A stretch of 17,226 nt of DNA. Origin: Halobacteria archaeon (GTDB lineage: Archaea; Halobacteriota; Syntropharchaeia; Alkanophagales; Methanospirareceae). The stretch is taken from the NCBI GenBank assembly GCA_029932715.1, contig JAOZPO010000007.1, positions 1 to 17,226 of the forward strand, in the 5' to 3' direction. This document shows, one piece after another, positions 1 to 6,950 of this stretch. A program made the position numbers and the translations under genes. A model generated the notes under the pieces. The model made no database searches, was not told the origin of the DNA, and saw only the letters and a list, made by a program, of their open reading frames with translations. Each line of letters opens with the position of its first letter. Position 1 is the stretch's first letter.

Positions 1-608
1 AGCTTCTCCCAGCCTGCCGGGAACTCCTTGTTTATATCCAATATGAATCTCCTGTCTACCGAATCGGCAAGGTCGTCATCACCGGTGAATATCTTCGCAT
101 AGCTATCATTCACCAGCATCGGCTTCGTCTCTACCATGTGCTCCTGAATTACCGCACCGCCAGGCAGCGCGTGGTTCAGCACTTCCATGTAGTGGCTTAT
201 TGTATCTGGCGTAACTTCCTTACCCAATCTCGCTTCTAACAGCCCGTGTGCATCGTCCAGCCCCAGAACAATTCCTCGCTTCATGTCATCCCAGCACTGC
301 TGCATTGCTGCATTGTTTATCCAGTGCAGGTCGTCCATGTTTACCATTATATCTGTGTGGTTCATCATGTAAGGCATCAGGTACCGCTGCCCCTGTGGCA
401 TACCGACATCAGGGTTGTATCCCGGTGTTCCCGACTGTCGTGAGTCCGCTAACTTCTTCGCCTCTTCTACGAACTCTCTCTTCCGCATTCCTCCTTTCTG
501 TGCTATACCGCCATACACATAGAACTTCGTCTTTGTACTCTCTGGCTTCTCCGCGAACTTATCTGACATCGCTTTCATGAAACTATGCTGTATATCTCCA
601 AATGGCAT
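1..608 (-). CDS. mcrA: Methyl-coenzyme M reductase alpha subunit, N-terminal part (cut by window edge)
   Basis: This is the alpha subunit of the nickel enzyme that makes, or in reverse activates, methane using coenzymes M and B and cofactor F430. About 202 N-terminal residues are present and the C-terminal two thirds lie outside the window. The translation starts [10 protein letters not shown] and contains [29 protein letters not shown] and [17 protein letters not shown]. The Gln of AVIQEHM (residue 155) corresponds to the alpha Gln that ligates F430 nickel in the Methanothermobacter enzyme. The modified residues and the rest of the active site are off-window, so the ANME-1-specific Cys patch in this subunit cannot be checked. 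The start lies 1 nt beyond the mcrG stop, and a GGAGGTG ribosome site sits inside the mcrG end, so translation is probably coupled. Confidence 0.96.
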   Translation of the reverse strand, partial: MPFGDIQHSFMKAMSDKFAEKPESTKTKFYVYGGIAQKGGMRKREFVEEAKKLADSRQSGTPGYNPDVGMPQGQRYLMPYMMNHTDIMVNMDDLHWINNAAMQQCWDDMKRGIVLGLDDAHGLLEARLGKEVTPDTISHYMEVLNHALPGGAVIQEHMVETKPMLVNDSYAKIFTGDDDLADSVDRRFILDINKEFPAGWEK

Positions 609-609
609 T

Positions 610-1449
610 TTATTCCACACCTCCTCTTGGTGTAAACATTTTCACGTTCTTTACTCCTATGTCCTTCTTTCCGCCTTTTATGTCTTCCATCTTCTTCCAT
701 GGTTGGAATCCACCAACAGTTCTCTTCCAGTGTATCTGTGAGATCACATCCGATGACTCAGGATCATCTACTTCCTGCCAGACCCCGCCCTCTGCATTCC
801 TGTACATTGTCGTTCTCTTCCTCAGCTCATCCTCGGGTAGTGCTTTCCCTAATGTTACCTCTTTGTCCATCGCACCGCCGATCATGTCCTTCACGTAAAT
901 TACGTCCCCACTAGGTGATCTTGACCATCTTCGCAGTGCATCGAACATCATACCGTCCTGGTCCAGCCGGACCGCGTGCCCGTGAACAGTCCTTCCTCTC
1001 AGGCCAGTCCTCGCAGTATCGTAAAGCTCGCTGTCAAGAAGCTCTTTCGCTATCTTCTCCACGTCCCGCTCTCTCGCCTCTATAATCGTTCTGCCTGATA
1101 GCACACCAATGTCTACTCCTTTATATCTGGTGTAACCGCTCTGTGCTCGATGGTACGGTGCTATCGGTGCAAATTGCATTGAATCCGTGAACTGCACGTA
1201 TCTAATCCGATCGCCCGCTTTTGCTCCTTCTGTCGGCTCTACCATCTCACGAACCGCGCATGCTGGCTCCTCCATCTCTTCCAGTGGTGGATGAATGCTC
1301 TTGTACTCTTCTCCCGGCGCACGGTGTGCAAGCAATCTCACAACATCTTCTTCTGCTATGTCCCTCAACTTCTCAAACTTGTAACTTGGGTCCAGGTACT
1401 TCTTTCTGTTTTCCGCTACATTGCTGCTTCCAGCCCAATATTGTGGCAT
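610..1449 (-). CDS. mcrG: Methyl-coenzyme M reductase gamma subunit
   Basis: Gamma subunit of methyl-coenzyme M reductase, 279 residues. Family signatures seen include [18 protein letters not shown] (residues 42-59), [17 protein letters not shown] (83-99), [13 protein letters not shown] (117-129) and [20 protein letters not shown] (154-173). Arg120 in LSGR matches the gamma Arg120 that contacts the coenzyme M sulfonate in the Methanothermobacter structure. Methanogen McrG proteins usually end shortly after the GGF at residues 246-248; here about 31 Lys-rich residues follow, which explains the length above the usual ~250. A strong AGGAGGAAA ribosome site precedes the ATG. The gene follows mcrB by 21 nt with no mcrD or mcrC between, the order reported for ANME-1. 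Confidence 0.97.
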   Translation of the reverse strand: MPQYWAGSSNVAENRKKYLDPSYKFEKLRDIAEEDVVRLLAHRAPGEEYKSIHPPLEEMEEPACAVREMVEPTEGAKAGDRIRYVQFTDSMQFAPIAPYHRAQSGYTRYKGVDIGVLSGRTIIEARERDVEKIAKELLDSELYDTARTGLRGRTVHGHAVRLDQDGMMFDALRRWSRSPSGDVIYVKDMIGGAMDKEVTLGKALPEDELRKRTTMYRNAEGGVWQEVDDPESSDVISQIHWKRTVGGFQPWKKMEDIKGGKKDIGVKNVKMFTPRGGVE

Positions 1450-1470
1450 TTTTCTTTCCTCCTATCTATC

Positions 1471-2772
1471 CTATTTCGCGGCCTCCGCAACCGCTTTCAT
1501 TGGCTCTGCAAACTCAGGTATTGCTCCCAACACTTCACCATACAGCGCTGACGTCCTCGCCGGCGAGAAGTACATCGTGTCCGCGTCTATGCACATTGCA
1601 GCGCAGAAACAGGGTATGAACTGTCCCTTTGCATGTCGGGTAACGATATGGTTCCCGTAGAACACTCCCGGTCCTCCGCCTCCGTATATAGAGTGCGAGA
1701 AGAACGAACTCGACACAGACGTACCCTGTGCCATTCCATTGTCCACACCAGGCATACCGGTCTCATGCTCCAGTAGCACGTTGTAATGCATGATGTTCGA
1801 CGGTACTGGCTGCCCTGCACGCATTGATGCGCAATTCACGCATACCGCTGCAAGCATACCAGCCGACGCGTATGCATTCCACATCTGTGGGTCATCCGAA
1901 TCGTAAACCACGTATCCTGACCCCAGTTTCTTCTTCTCCTTTATCACTCCGTCCGCTTTTGCCCTCTCCACTAAGCTATACGTAACATCGCCTAACGTCC
2001 CCGTCTTTCCGTTTTCCTTTATCAGGTCATGCACCAGGTTGTTTGCATTCAGTCCCTCATACGCCAGGTCCAGAAGATGCCCGCGCTCATGGGGTCCCAT
2101 GCAGTTACCCATCTCGAACTGTGCTGCTTCCTCCAGTATCATAGTTAACGCAGCACCCTGTATCGCTCTCTTCCCTACTGTCGCTGCCAGATGGTTCACC
2201 GGTATGTTCCTGAGCGTGAAGCCCGGGCCCTCGTTCTTTATCGGTACGTCCACCAGCATCTTTACTGCTCCTGTCGTTGCATCCGGGTCCTGAGGATACA
2301 TACCCCATACTGCCGCATGCACGAGCGGTGCATCCCACATGCTCACGTCGCAAACGTCAATTATCGCGTGCGTCAGCGCACCCGCTGCTGCCGTAAGACC
2401 AACCGAGTAGTCACTTAGAATCCGCGCCGTTGGCACCTCAGTCAGCATTCGCTTTCCGCCTGCTATCAACTGAACCCTCGTGTCGTCTCCTTCTTCCACA
2501 CGGAGCATGTCTTCCATCTGTTTCGCTATCTCCTCCGCTTTGTCCAGTATCGGGAAGTTATGCTCTACACCGCGTATTACCATACCTTTAGTCCCGAGTG
2601 TCCCAGTCGCTAAGCTCTTCTCCAGACCCGCTAAGTCAATAGCACCTGTCCGAATAGTCAGGTTGACTATCCTCTTTATCGCGTCGTTTCTCAACGGACT
2701 GATATTCTCCAATGGTACTCCTTTCGCCAATACGTTGCCTCTGTCGTCGTATAAATCTATCTCATCTGCCAT
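1471..2772 (-). CDS. mcrB: Methyl-coenzyme M reductase beta subunit
   Basis: Beta subunit of methyl-coenzyme M reductase, 433 residues, first gene of the mcrBGA cluster. The start MADEIDLYDDRGNVLAKG is typical for the family and AAAGGAGGAAA lies just upstream. The C-terminal half carries the signature SIYGGGGPGVFYGNHIVTRH (361-380). Its Tyr363 should be the beta tyrosine that lines the coenzyme M pocket, and His375 the conserved active-site histidine; both are inferred from alignment by eye. Several Cys residues cluster near the C-terminal half (Cys311, Cys314, Cys388, Cys390, Cys394). The 433-residue length, as I recall, equals that of the crystallised ANME-1 protein. The gene is complete and its promoter lies at about 2832-2850. 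Confidence 0.98.
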   Translation of the reverse strand: MADEIDLYDDRGNVLAKGVPLENISPLRNDAIKRIVNLTIRTGAIDLAGLEKSLATGTLGTKGMVIRGVEHNFPILDKAEEIAKQMEDMLRVEEGDDTRVQLIAGGKRMLTEVPTARILSDYSVGLTAAAGALTHAIIDVCDVSMWDAPLVHAAVWGMYPQDPDATTGAVKMLVDVPIKNEGPGFTLRNIPVNHLAATVGKRAIQGAALTMILEEAAQFEMGNCMGPHERGHLLDLAYEGLNANNLVHDLIKENGKTGTLGDVTYSLVERAKADGVIKEKKKLGSGYVVYDSDDPQMWNAYASAGMLAAVCVNCASMRAGQPVPSNIMHYNVLLEHETGMPGVDNGMAQGTSVSSSFFSHSIYGGGGPGVFYGNHIVTRHAKGQFIPCFCAAMCIDADTMYFSPARTSALYGEVLGAIPEFAEPMKAVAEAAK

Positions 2773-2795
2773 GTCTTCTTTTTCCTCCTTTGTTC

Positions 2796-2829
2796 TTTAC
2801 CCATTTAGGGTAAATACACTAATAGTGTA
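2796..2829. promoter_or_regulatory. Two perfect inverted repeats in the mcr leader/promoter (candidate operators)
   Basis: Two perfect palindromes lie end to end between the mcr TATA box and the mcrB start. The first is TTTACCC-ATTTA-GGGTAAA at 2796-2814 (7-bp arms, 5-bp centre). The second is TACACT-AAT-AGTGTA at 2815-2829 (6-bp arms, 3-bp centre). If transcription starts about 25 bp past the TATA box (near 2811), the second would sit between TATA and start site and the first across the start site, which are classic archaeal repressor positions. They could instead form small hairpins in the 5' leader. A regulator is inferred, not seen. Confidence 0.55.
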
Positions 2830-2831
2830 GG

Positions 2832-2850
2832 GTATAAAATAACTTTCGGT
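2832..2850 (-). promoter_or_regulatory. BRE/TATA promoter of mcrBGA
   Basis: Read on the minus strand this is ACCGAAAGTTATTTTATAC: a BRE-like ACCGAAAG followed by an AT-rich TATA-like box. It lies about 60-75 bp before the mcrB start, which leaves a leader of roughly 40 nt with a strong ribosome site. A further imperfect dyad (ATCTCA at 2853-2858 with TGAGAT at 2871-2876) lies just upstream. Confidence 0.6.
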
Positions 2851-2996
2851 TTATCTCAGCATTCCAAAATTGAGATGCTGCTTTGTGGTTCCTTATTTCA
2901 TACGTAAATAGCACTTGTTCATACAAATTATAATGAATCACTAAAAAGTGTACATAACCCACGGGTCACGACTAAGAACCGTTAAAATCGTAGCTG

Positions 2997-3536
2997 CTAC
3001 TGCGCTTTCGTTCCCTCTGCTAACATCAGTTCATTTTTTGCTTCTATTTCTATCCTTACGAAACCCGTCTTTGATAGCTTCTCTTCTAATCCTTCCATTG
3101 TGAAATATTTACTCGCATGCCCGTGACTTGCTGTCCCCGCGGTGCCTCCTATCCAGTCAATAATGTATATCCTCCCGCCTTCCCTGAGCACACGCGAGGA
3201 TTCCCGCAACGCTGCATCCGGATTATCCATTTCATGTAATGCCTTTAAGGATACAACCACGTCAAAGGTGCCATCTACATAATTCAGCTCTTCCGCAGAT
3301 TGCACATCAAACGCGACTTCGGCTGATCTCGCTTTCTGCTTCGCCTTCTCTATCTGCTCCTGCATCGGGTCAACACCCGTAACTTCACTGTTCGTCTCTT
3401 CCTTTATGTAGATCGCCAGTTTGCCCGTACCGCATCCAATATCCAGTATCTTTAGCCGCCTATCACGCGCTACTTCACGCTTTAGCCGCACACACAGCGT
3501 ATTCACCAGTTCGATTTCGTTCTCTAACAAGTCCAT
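2997..3536 (-). CDS. Class I SAM-dependent methyltransferase (UbiE-like)
   Basis: Predicted methyltransferase of about 179 residues; the substrate cannot be told from sequence. Motif I is LKILDIGCGTGKL (28-40). The acidic ribose-binding position is in VTGVDPM (52-58), motif II/III is GTFDVVVSLKALHEM (89-103), and a later strand is GGRIYIIDWIGG (120-131). The open frame extends 42 codons further upstream, but that part is a run of hydrophobic residues translated from AT-rich spacer, so I start at the Met of MDLLENEIEL. A TATA-like TGTATTAATTAAAG about 25 bp upstream suggests a nearly leaderless message. It is transcribed in the same direction as the mcr genes but is separated from them by 224 bp holding the mcr promoter, so it is probably a separate unit. 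Confidence 0.85.
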   Translation of the reverse strand: MDLLENEIELVNTLCVRLKREVARDRRLKILDIGCGTGKLAIYIKEETNSEVTGVDPMQEQIEKAKQKARSAEVAFDVQSAEELNYVDGTFDVVVSLKALHEMDNPDAALRESSRVLREGGRIYIIDWIGGTAGTASHGHASKYFTMEGLEEKLSKTGFVRIEIEAKNELMLAEGTKAQ

Positions 3537-3708
3537 TGCTATTATAAAAAGCTCTTCTTTAATTAATACAAGGCAGATGATTATGTGGCTAACCACGAGA
3601 TTAATTACACTGATTTTCACAGGTACAACAAGCACAACAATAAAAAGGAATAATATTAACACTGAGTAACACTGATGATTAATTGAAATCAGCGATGTTA
3701 AACGCTGT

Positions 3709-4395
3709 CTATAATCCCATCACCAGGTCACGCAATGCCACTTTCGGGTCTTTCGCCTTCACCACGCCGGAGGCAAGCAACACACCATCTGCGCCAAGTT
3801 CTAACGCAGCACGAACATCTGCACCGTTTGTAATTCCCGCACCGCAAAGTACAAGGCAACTTTCATTCACTCGCTTCACCTCCTTCACCGTGTTCAGTAC
3901 TATCTCCGGGTCCTCCTTCGATACCGATCTGCCACTACCTATCAACTCCGGTGGCTCTACGGCAATGGCATACGGCTTCAGTTCTGCAACTGCCTTACTC
4001 ACTGCGATATTATTCGTGCAAACAATAGTAAGAAGATTCAAACTCGCTGCTTTAGTCACGATGAAATCAATATCAGCTATCTTCAGCCGATGCTCCGAAT
4101 GATTCACGAGCGAGCCAGTAGCCCCCGTTTCCTTTATAGATTCCAGGGTTACGAAGCCGGTATGACTACCGGGTTCCACGGCGTCCACGTGCTGTGCAAA
4201 GCAGGGGATATTCAGTGAATACGCTATACTTGCAAGTTCTACCTGCTGAGGACAGATAGCAATACTTACACCCTGCTTGGTTGCAATCTCTTCGCATATT
4301 TTCGCGAGTTCAAATCCTCTTTTACCTACCGACTCCACATACGCTTTCTCGTTCAGCACTATTACCGGCGTTCCTATTTCTACTACCGAGCTCAT
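3709..4395 (-). CDS. tpiA: Triosephosphate isomerase (archaeal type)
   Basis: Interconverts dihydroxyacetone phosphate and glyceraldehyde 3-phosphate in gluconeogenesis/glycolysis. The protein has 228 residues, the short archaeal form rather than the ~250-residue bacterial one. Substrate-binding Asn15 and Lys17 lie in VIVLNEKAY, catalytic His99 in LVNHSEH, and catalytic Glu147 in AVEPPELIGSGR. The phosphate-binding regions CGAGITNGADV (184-194) and ADGVLLASGVVKAKDP (202-217) are intact. The usual NFKAY is NEKAY here, a change next to but not at the catalytic Lys. A promoter at 4419-4426 gives an almost leaderless start. No other glycolytic gene is adjacent. Confidence 0.95.
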   Translation of the reverse strand: MSSVVEIGTPVIVLNEKAYVESVGKRGFELAKICEEIATKQGVSIAICPQQVELASIAYSLNIPCFAQHVDAVEPGSHTGFVTLESIKETGATGSLVNHSEHRLKIADIDFIVTKAASLNLLTIVCTNNIAVSKAVAELKPYAIAVEPPELIGSGRSVSKEDPEIVLNTVKEVKRVNESCLVLCGAGITNGADVRAALELGADGVLLASGVVKAKDPKVALRDLVMGL

Positions 4396-4404
4396 GTTTT
4401 TACT

Positions 4405-4425
4405 TTCCTATTTAATTGTATATAA
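4405..4425. repeat. 21-bp promoter-associated repeat, copy 1
   Basis: TTCCTATTTAATTGTATATAA, matching 20 of 21 bases of the sequence at 6879-6899 in the same orientation. This copy overlaps the tpiA TATA box (transcription leftward); the other lies in the pheT promoter (transcription rightward). Confidence 0.5.
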
Positions 4426-4434
4426 ACTATAACT
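4419..4434 (-). promoter_or_regulatory. Promoter of tpiA
   Basis: On the minus strand a TTTATATA box (4419-4426) follows AGTTATAG. The start site expected about 25 bp on is near 4397, next to the ATG at 4395, so the message is probably leaderless or nearly so. Confidence 0.55.
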
Positions 4435-4472
4435 GCATTCGTATTTGTATAGTCACATAAAGAAAACCTGTG

Positions 4473-5444
4473 CTAAAAGAAAAACACGTTAACAGGCTGC
4501 ATTTTATTGCGCTTTCTTATAGAAGAGTTTGAAATAAGAACCACGCGGCTTATCTCCGATTCGTCCACAATCCTATGCGCAGTTAAGTAATTGCTGATTT
4601 CACTTGCAAATTCCTTTACACGTGCATGTGCAGGCATAGCGGCCCTGCTCAACCGCTTCCTCGAGTAGCCTATGTGCATATACGCCTTCACCTCGACAAA
4701 ATCAGGATTCGCTTTCTTTACCAATTCCGCATACCCCTCTGGATTCTCCATGTTCAATCCTTCCATGCAAGTGATTCTTATTACCGTTCTACAGCTCTTC
4801 CTTCTCAGCTCTTCCAATGAGTCCATTATACGTGCCCAGTAGTTCGCACGAGCGACTTTTTTATACCCGGGTTCTTCTGTTGCATTCAGTGATAAGTATA
4901 ATTGTGTGGGCTTTATTTCTCGTACCACGTCTGGATTCGTACCATTGGTCACCACAAACGTGGTCATGTCACGGGCATGGAATTCCGCTATAAGCTCGTT
5001 CAAATATGGGTACAAAGTGGGCTCACCGATGAGCGAAATAGCAGCATGTTTTGGCTTTGTAGCCTCGTTAAAAGCAGCCATGTCTGTCCGGGGCGAGCCT
5101 TTAAAGCCGGAAATTAGTCTCATTTGCTCCCTTATGCTCCCTTCTACTATCTCGTCCGGGGGGTCCCATACGATTCTGGGCTCTACATTGAACGCCTCAA
5201 TAGGACGCCAGCAATGAATACACCTCTGATTGCAGAATATAGACGGTGTCATCTGGACGCACCTGTGCGCACTGATGCCGTAGAATTTGCCCTTATAGCA
5301 GTTCCCTTCGCCCCGTATTGATTTCCAAAGCCACAAACATGTTTTTACCGCACTGTGTTTGTGCGTACCCACGAAGTGATACCCCTGCCGCTCCAGGGTT
5401 CTTAGCGTCTCTTCATTGTAATTCAATGTAGCCTTCTGTTCCAT
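4473..5444 (-). CDS. taw1: tRNA 4-demethylwyosine synthase (Taw1/TYW1), radical SAM
   Basis: Radical SAM enzyme that condenses N1-methylguanosine-37 of tRNA-Phe with pyruvate-derived carbons to form the tricyclic wyosine base. The radical-SAM cluster motif is CNQRCIHCW (Cys71, Cys75, Cys78). Three upstream cysteines (Cys36 in KTCLW, Cys49 in GNCYKGKFYGI, Cys62 in HRCVQM) are spaced 13 and 13, as for the second [4Fe-4S] cluster of the M. jannaschii enzyme. Other matches are SLIGEPTLYPYLNELI and VEVKAYMHIGYSRKRL. Length of 323 residues is normal. The start overlaps the end of the upstream gene by 32 nt, with GAGGTG in the right place, so the two are likely translationally coupled. The last residues (NVFFF) follow the usual domain end. 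Confidence 0.95.
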   Translation of the reverse strand: MEQKATLNYNEETLRTLERQGYHFVGTHKHSAVKTCLWLWKSIRGEGNCYKGKFYGISAHRCVQMTPSIFCNQRCIHCWRPIEAFNVEPRIVWDPPDEIVEGSIREQMRLISGFKGSPRTDMAAFNEATKPKHAAISLIGEPTLYPYLNELIAEFHARDMTTFVVTNGTNPDVVREIKPTQLYLSLNATEEPGYKKVARANYWARIMDSLEELRRKSCRTVIRITCMEGLNMENPEGYAELVKKANPDFVEVKAYMHIGYSRKRLSRAAMPAHARVKEFASEISNYLTAHRIVDESEISRVVLISNSSIRKRNKMQPVNVFFF

Positions 5445-5820
5445 TTACAAACACCTCGTCCCCGTCCTGTATCTGCTCGATCGGGTCTATCGCAAGAGAA
5501 TCAACCACAGGTATATCCGCTATAATCGCGCCTACCGCCACTATCGTATCCACATGACTCGTGATCATAGCAGCCGGACTTTTTCCATGCTTTTTAAGCT
5601 GGTATATCACATAAGAGCCGACAGTGGAGCCTTTCCCGCATGGGAATACCAAGATACGACCTGTTAGCTCTTCTCCGTATATCGCAAGCGATTTGTCCAC
5701 GATAATGCCCGTGATAGGGTCAACAGCGCCGAGGAACGAGATTCTTTGCTTTGATAATAACGCTTTACCCGATGCTAGCCCTTTTGAGATGCTCCTTCCT
5801 TTTATACTCCTTTTTTGCAT
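5413..5820 (-). CDS. Aconitase X swivel domain / phosphomevalonate dehydratase small subunit
   Basis: Small (swivel, DUF126/AcnX) subunit of the dehydratase that turns 5-phosphomevalonate into trans-anhydromevalonate 5-phosphate in the archaeal mevalonate pathway, leading to isoprenoid lipids. The 135-residue protein has the conserved CGKGSTVGSYVIYQL (61-75), with the Ser of GKGS expected in the active site, and SHVDTIVAVGAIIADIPVVD towards the C-terminus. The large catalytic subunit, often adjacent or fused in other genomes, is not in this window. AAGGGAC precedes the ATG. The gene is divergent from pfdA and overlaps taw1 at its 3' end. Specific substrate is inferred from the archaeal family. 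Confidence 0.9.
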   Translation of the reverse strand: MQKRSIKGRSISKGLASGKALLSKQRISFLGAVDPITGIIVDKSLAIYGEELTGRILVFPCGKGSTVGSYVIYQLKKHGKSPAAMITSHVDTIVAVGAIIADIPVVDSLAIDPIEQIQDGDEVFVNGTEGYIELQ

Positions 5821-5840
5821 TTATGTCCCTTAACATAACC

Positions 5841-5863
5841 ATAAACAGGCGAAGTTTATAATA
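5841..5863. promoter_or_regulatory. Divergent promoter, AcnX small subunit / pfdA
   Basis: GTTTATAATAG at 5854-5864 reads as a TATA box rightward (GGCGAAG before TTTATAAT) and as TATTATAAAC leftward. Using a 25-bp spacing, starts would fall near 5883 for pfdA and 5833 for the leftward gene, each a short distance from its ATG. A second leftward candidate is TGTTTATGG at 5841-5849. Confidence 0.5.
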
Positions 5864-5901
5864 GTAAAGTGATTTTGTTAGATAACTTATAGGAGATAGA
5901 A

Positions 5902-6375
5902 ATGGAAGAAGGAGAAAGTGATGGTAAAAGAAAGGACCAACAGGCGGAATTGCAGTCCTTAGTGTTAACATTGCGGCAATATCAGGCGCAGGCAGAGACA
6001 ACGTCTCAGGAGTTGCTCGCAGTTCAGCAGGCGATTGGCGAACACGAAAAGGCGATAGAGACGATAAAGTATTTGAAGGAGCAGAAAGAGGGTGACGAAT
6101 TGATAGTGCCAATAGGTGCAAATTCGTTAATTTATGTTACGCTCAGCGCTACCGATAAGGTAATTGTTATGATAGGTGGTGGAATAAGTGCAGAAAAGGA
6201 CCCTGATTCCTCTGTGCAGTACCTTACGAGCAAGAAAGCGGAGTTAGAGAATTCGCATCGCGAACTGGCAGGATTAATGCAGAAGGTAGAGCAGGAAGCG
6301 CAGAAGGTACAGGCGAGGCTACAAGCGATAACATCAACCCAGGACGGAGGAAGAGGCGCAAGTCTGGACAGATAA
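5902..6375 (+). CDS. pfdA: Prefoldin alpha subunit
   Basis: Subunit of the hexameric jellyfish-shaped chaperone that captures unfolded proteins and passes them to the thermosome. The protein has 157 residues: an N-terminal coiled coil (about 12-60), a central beta-hairpin region with IVPIGANSLIYVTLS and KVIVMIGGGISAEK (about 69-99), and a C-terminal coiled coil (about 105-145). This layout and the PIGANS motif are typical of archaeal PfdA. AGGAG lies at the right distance from the ATG. The DUF1616 gene follows 26 nt after the stop, probably in the same transcript. Confidence 0.94.
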   Translation: MEEGESDGKRKDQQAELQSLVLTLRQYQAQAETTSQELLAVQQAIGEHEKAIETIKYLKEQKEGDELIVPIGANSLIYVTLSATDKVIVMIGGGISAEKDPDSSVQYLTSKKAELENSHRELAGLMQKVEQEAQKVQARLQAITSTQDGGRGASLDR

Positions 6376-6401
6376 GCAACACAGTTAGATTAGAGCGAAA
6401 A

Positions 6402-6878
6402 GTGAAGAACTCACTTAGAACTAAGGCTCCGCTTAAGAAGACAGGAAGTAAGGTAGATGAGATATTAACTATTATTCTGGTTATCGCGATTATATGCGCA
6501 ATCGCCATGACCATTTATGTTATTTTAACGCCGAAGCAGGGCGAGAAATTCACTGAATTTTACGTCCTCGGTCCTAATGGTACCGCATCGGATTATCCTA
6601 CGAATCTAAAAGTTGGAGAGGAGGGGGAAGTAATAATAGGGATTGTAAATCACGAGTACACTAATACATTGTACCGTCTAAAAGTTGATCTCTCTGGAGT
6701 GGTTATAGCAGAAAGGGTATTTGTGCTGGCACATAATGAAACCATGGAGTCACCTTTCGTGTTTAAAGTGGAGAAGAAGGGAGCAGCCCAAAAGCTGGAA
6801 TTCTTATTGTATAAGGACGAAGAGCAGCCGGTTTATCGCTCACTACATCTGTGGATAGATGCTGACGAATCTGTATAA
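6402..6878 (+). CDS. DUF1616 family membrane protein
   Basis: Predicted single-pass membrane protein of about 158 residues whose function is unknown. A basic N-terminus (KNSLRTKAPLKKTGSK) precedes one membrane helix at about 20-43 (ILTIILVIAIICAIAMTIYV), then an extracytoplasmic beta-rich domain. The segments EFYVLGPNGTASDYPTNLKV and GEVIIGIVNHEYTNTLYRL are characteristic of DUF1616, a domain common in euryarchaeal envelope proteins. The start is GTG at 6402; the frame is open some way upstream with no ATG, so the exact start is uncertain. It lies between pfdA and pheT, and its 3' end abuts the pheT promoter. Confidence 0.85.
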   Translation: MKNSLRTKAPLKKTGSKVDEILTIILVIAIICAIAMTIYVILTPKQGEKFTEFYVLGPNGTASDYPTNLKVGEEGEVIIGIVNHEYTNTLYRLKVDLSGVVIAERVFVLAHNETMESPFVFKVEKKGAAQKLEFLLYKDEEQPVYRSLHLWIDADESV

Positions 6879-6899
6879 TTCCTATTTGATTGTATATAA
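6879..6899 (+). promoter_or_regulatory. pheT promoter with second copy of the 21-bp repeat
   Basis: TTCCTATTTGATTGTATATAA begins just after the DUF1616 stop, and its TATATAA portion can serve as the TATA box for pheT, whose ATG is about 55 bp further on. It differs by one base from the copy at 4405-4425. Expected start site is near 6920. Confidence 0.5.
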
Positions 6900-6950
6900 C
6901 ATATATCAGGTAAACATTCCTTTTTGTAAATAGAAATAAGTGATGTAGAG

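Noticed and set aside
3537..3662. 42-codon N-terminal extension of the SAM methyltransferase
   Set aside because: It translates AT-rich spacer into a hydrophobic run unlike the family, covers the probable promoter, and the methyltransferase fold begins after the inner Met.
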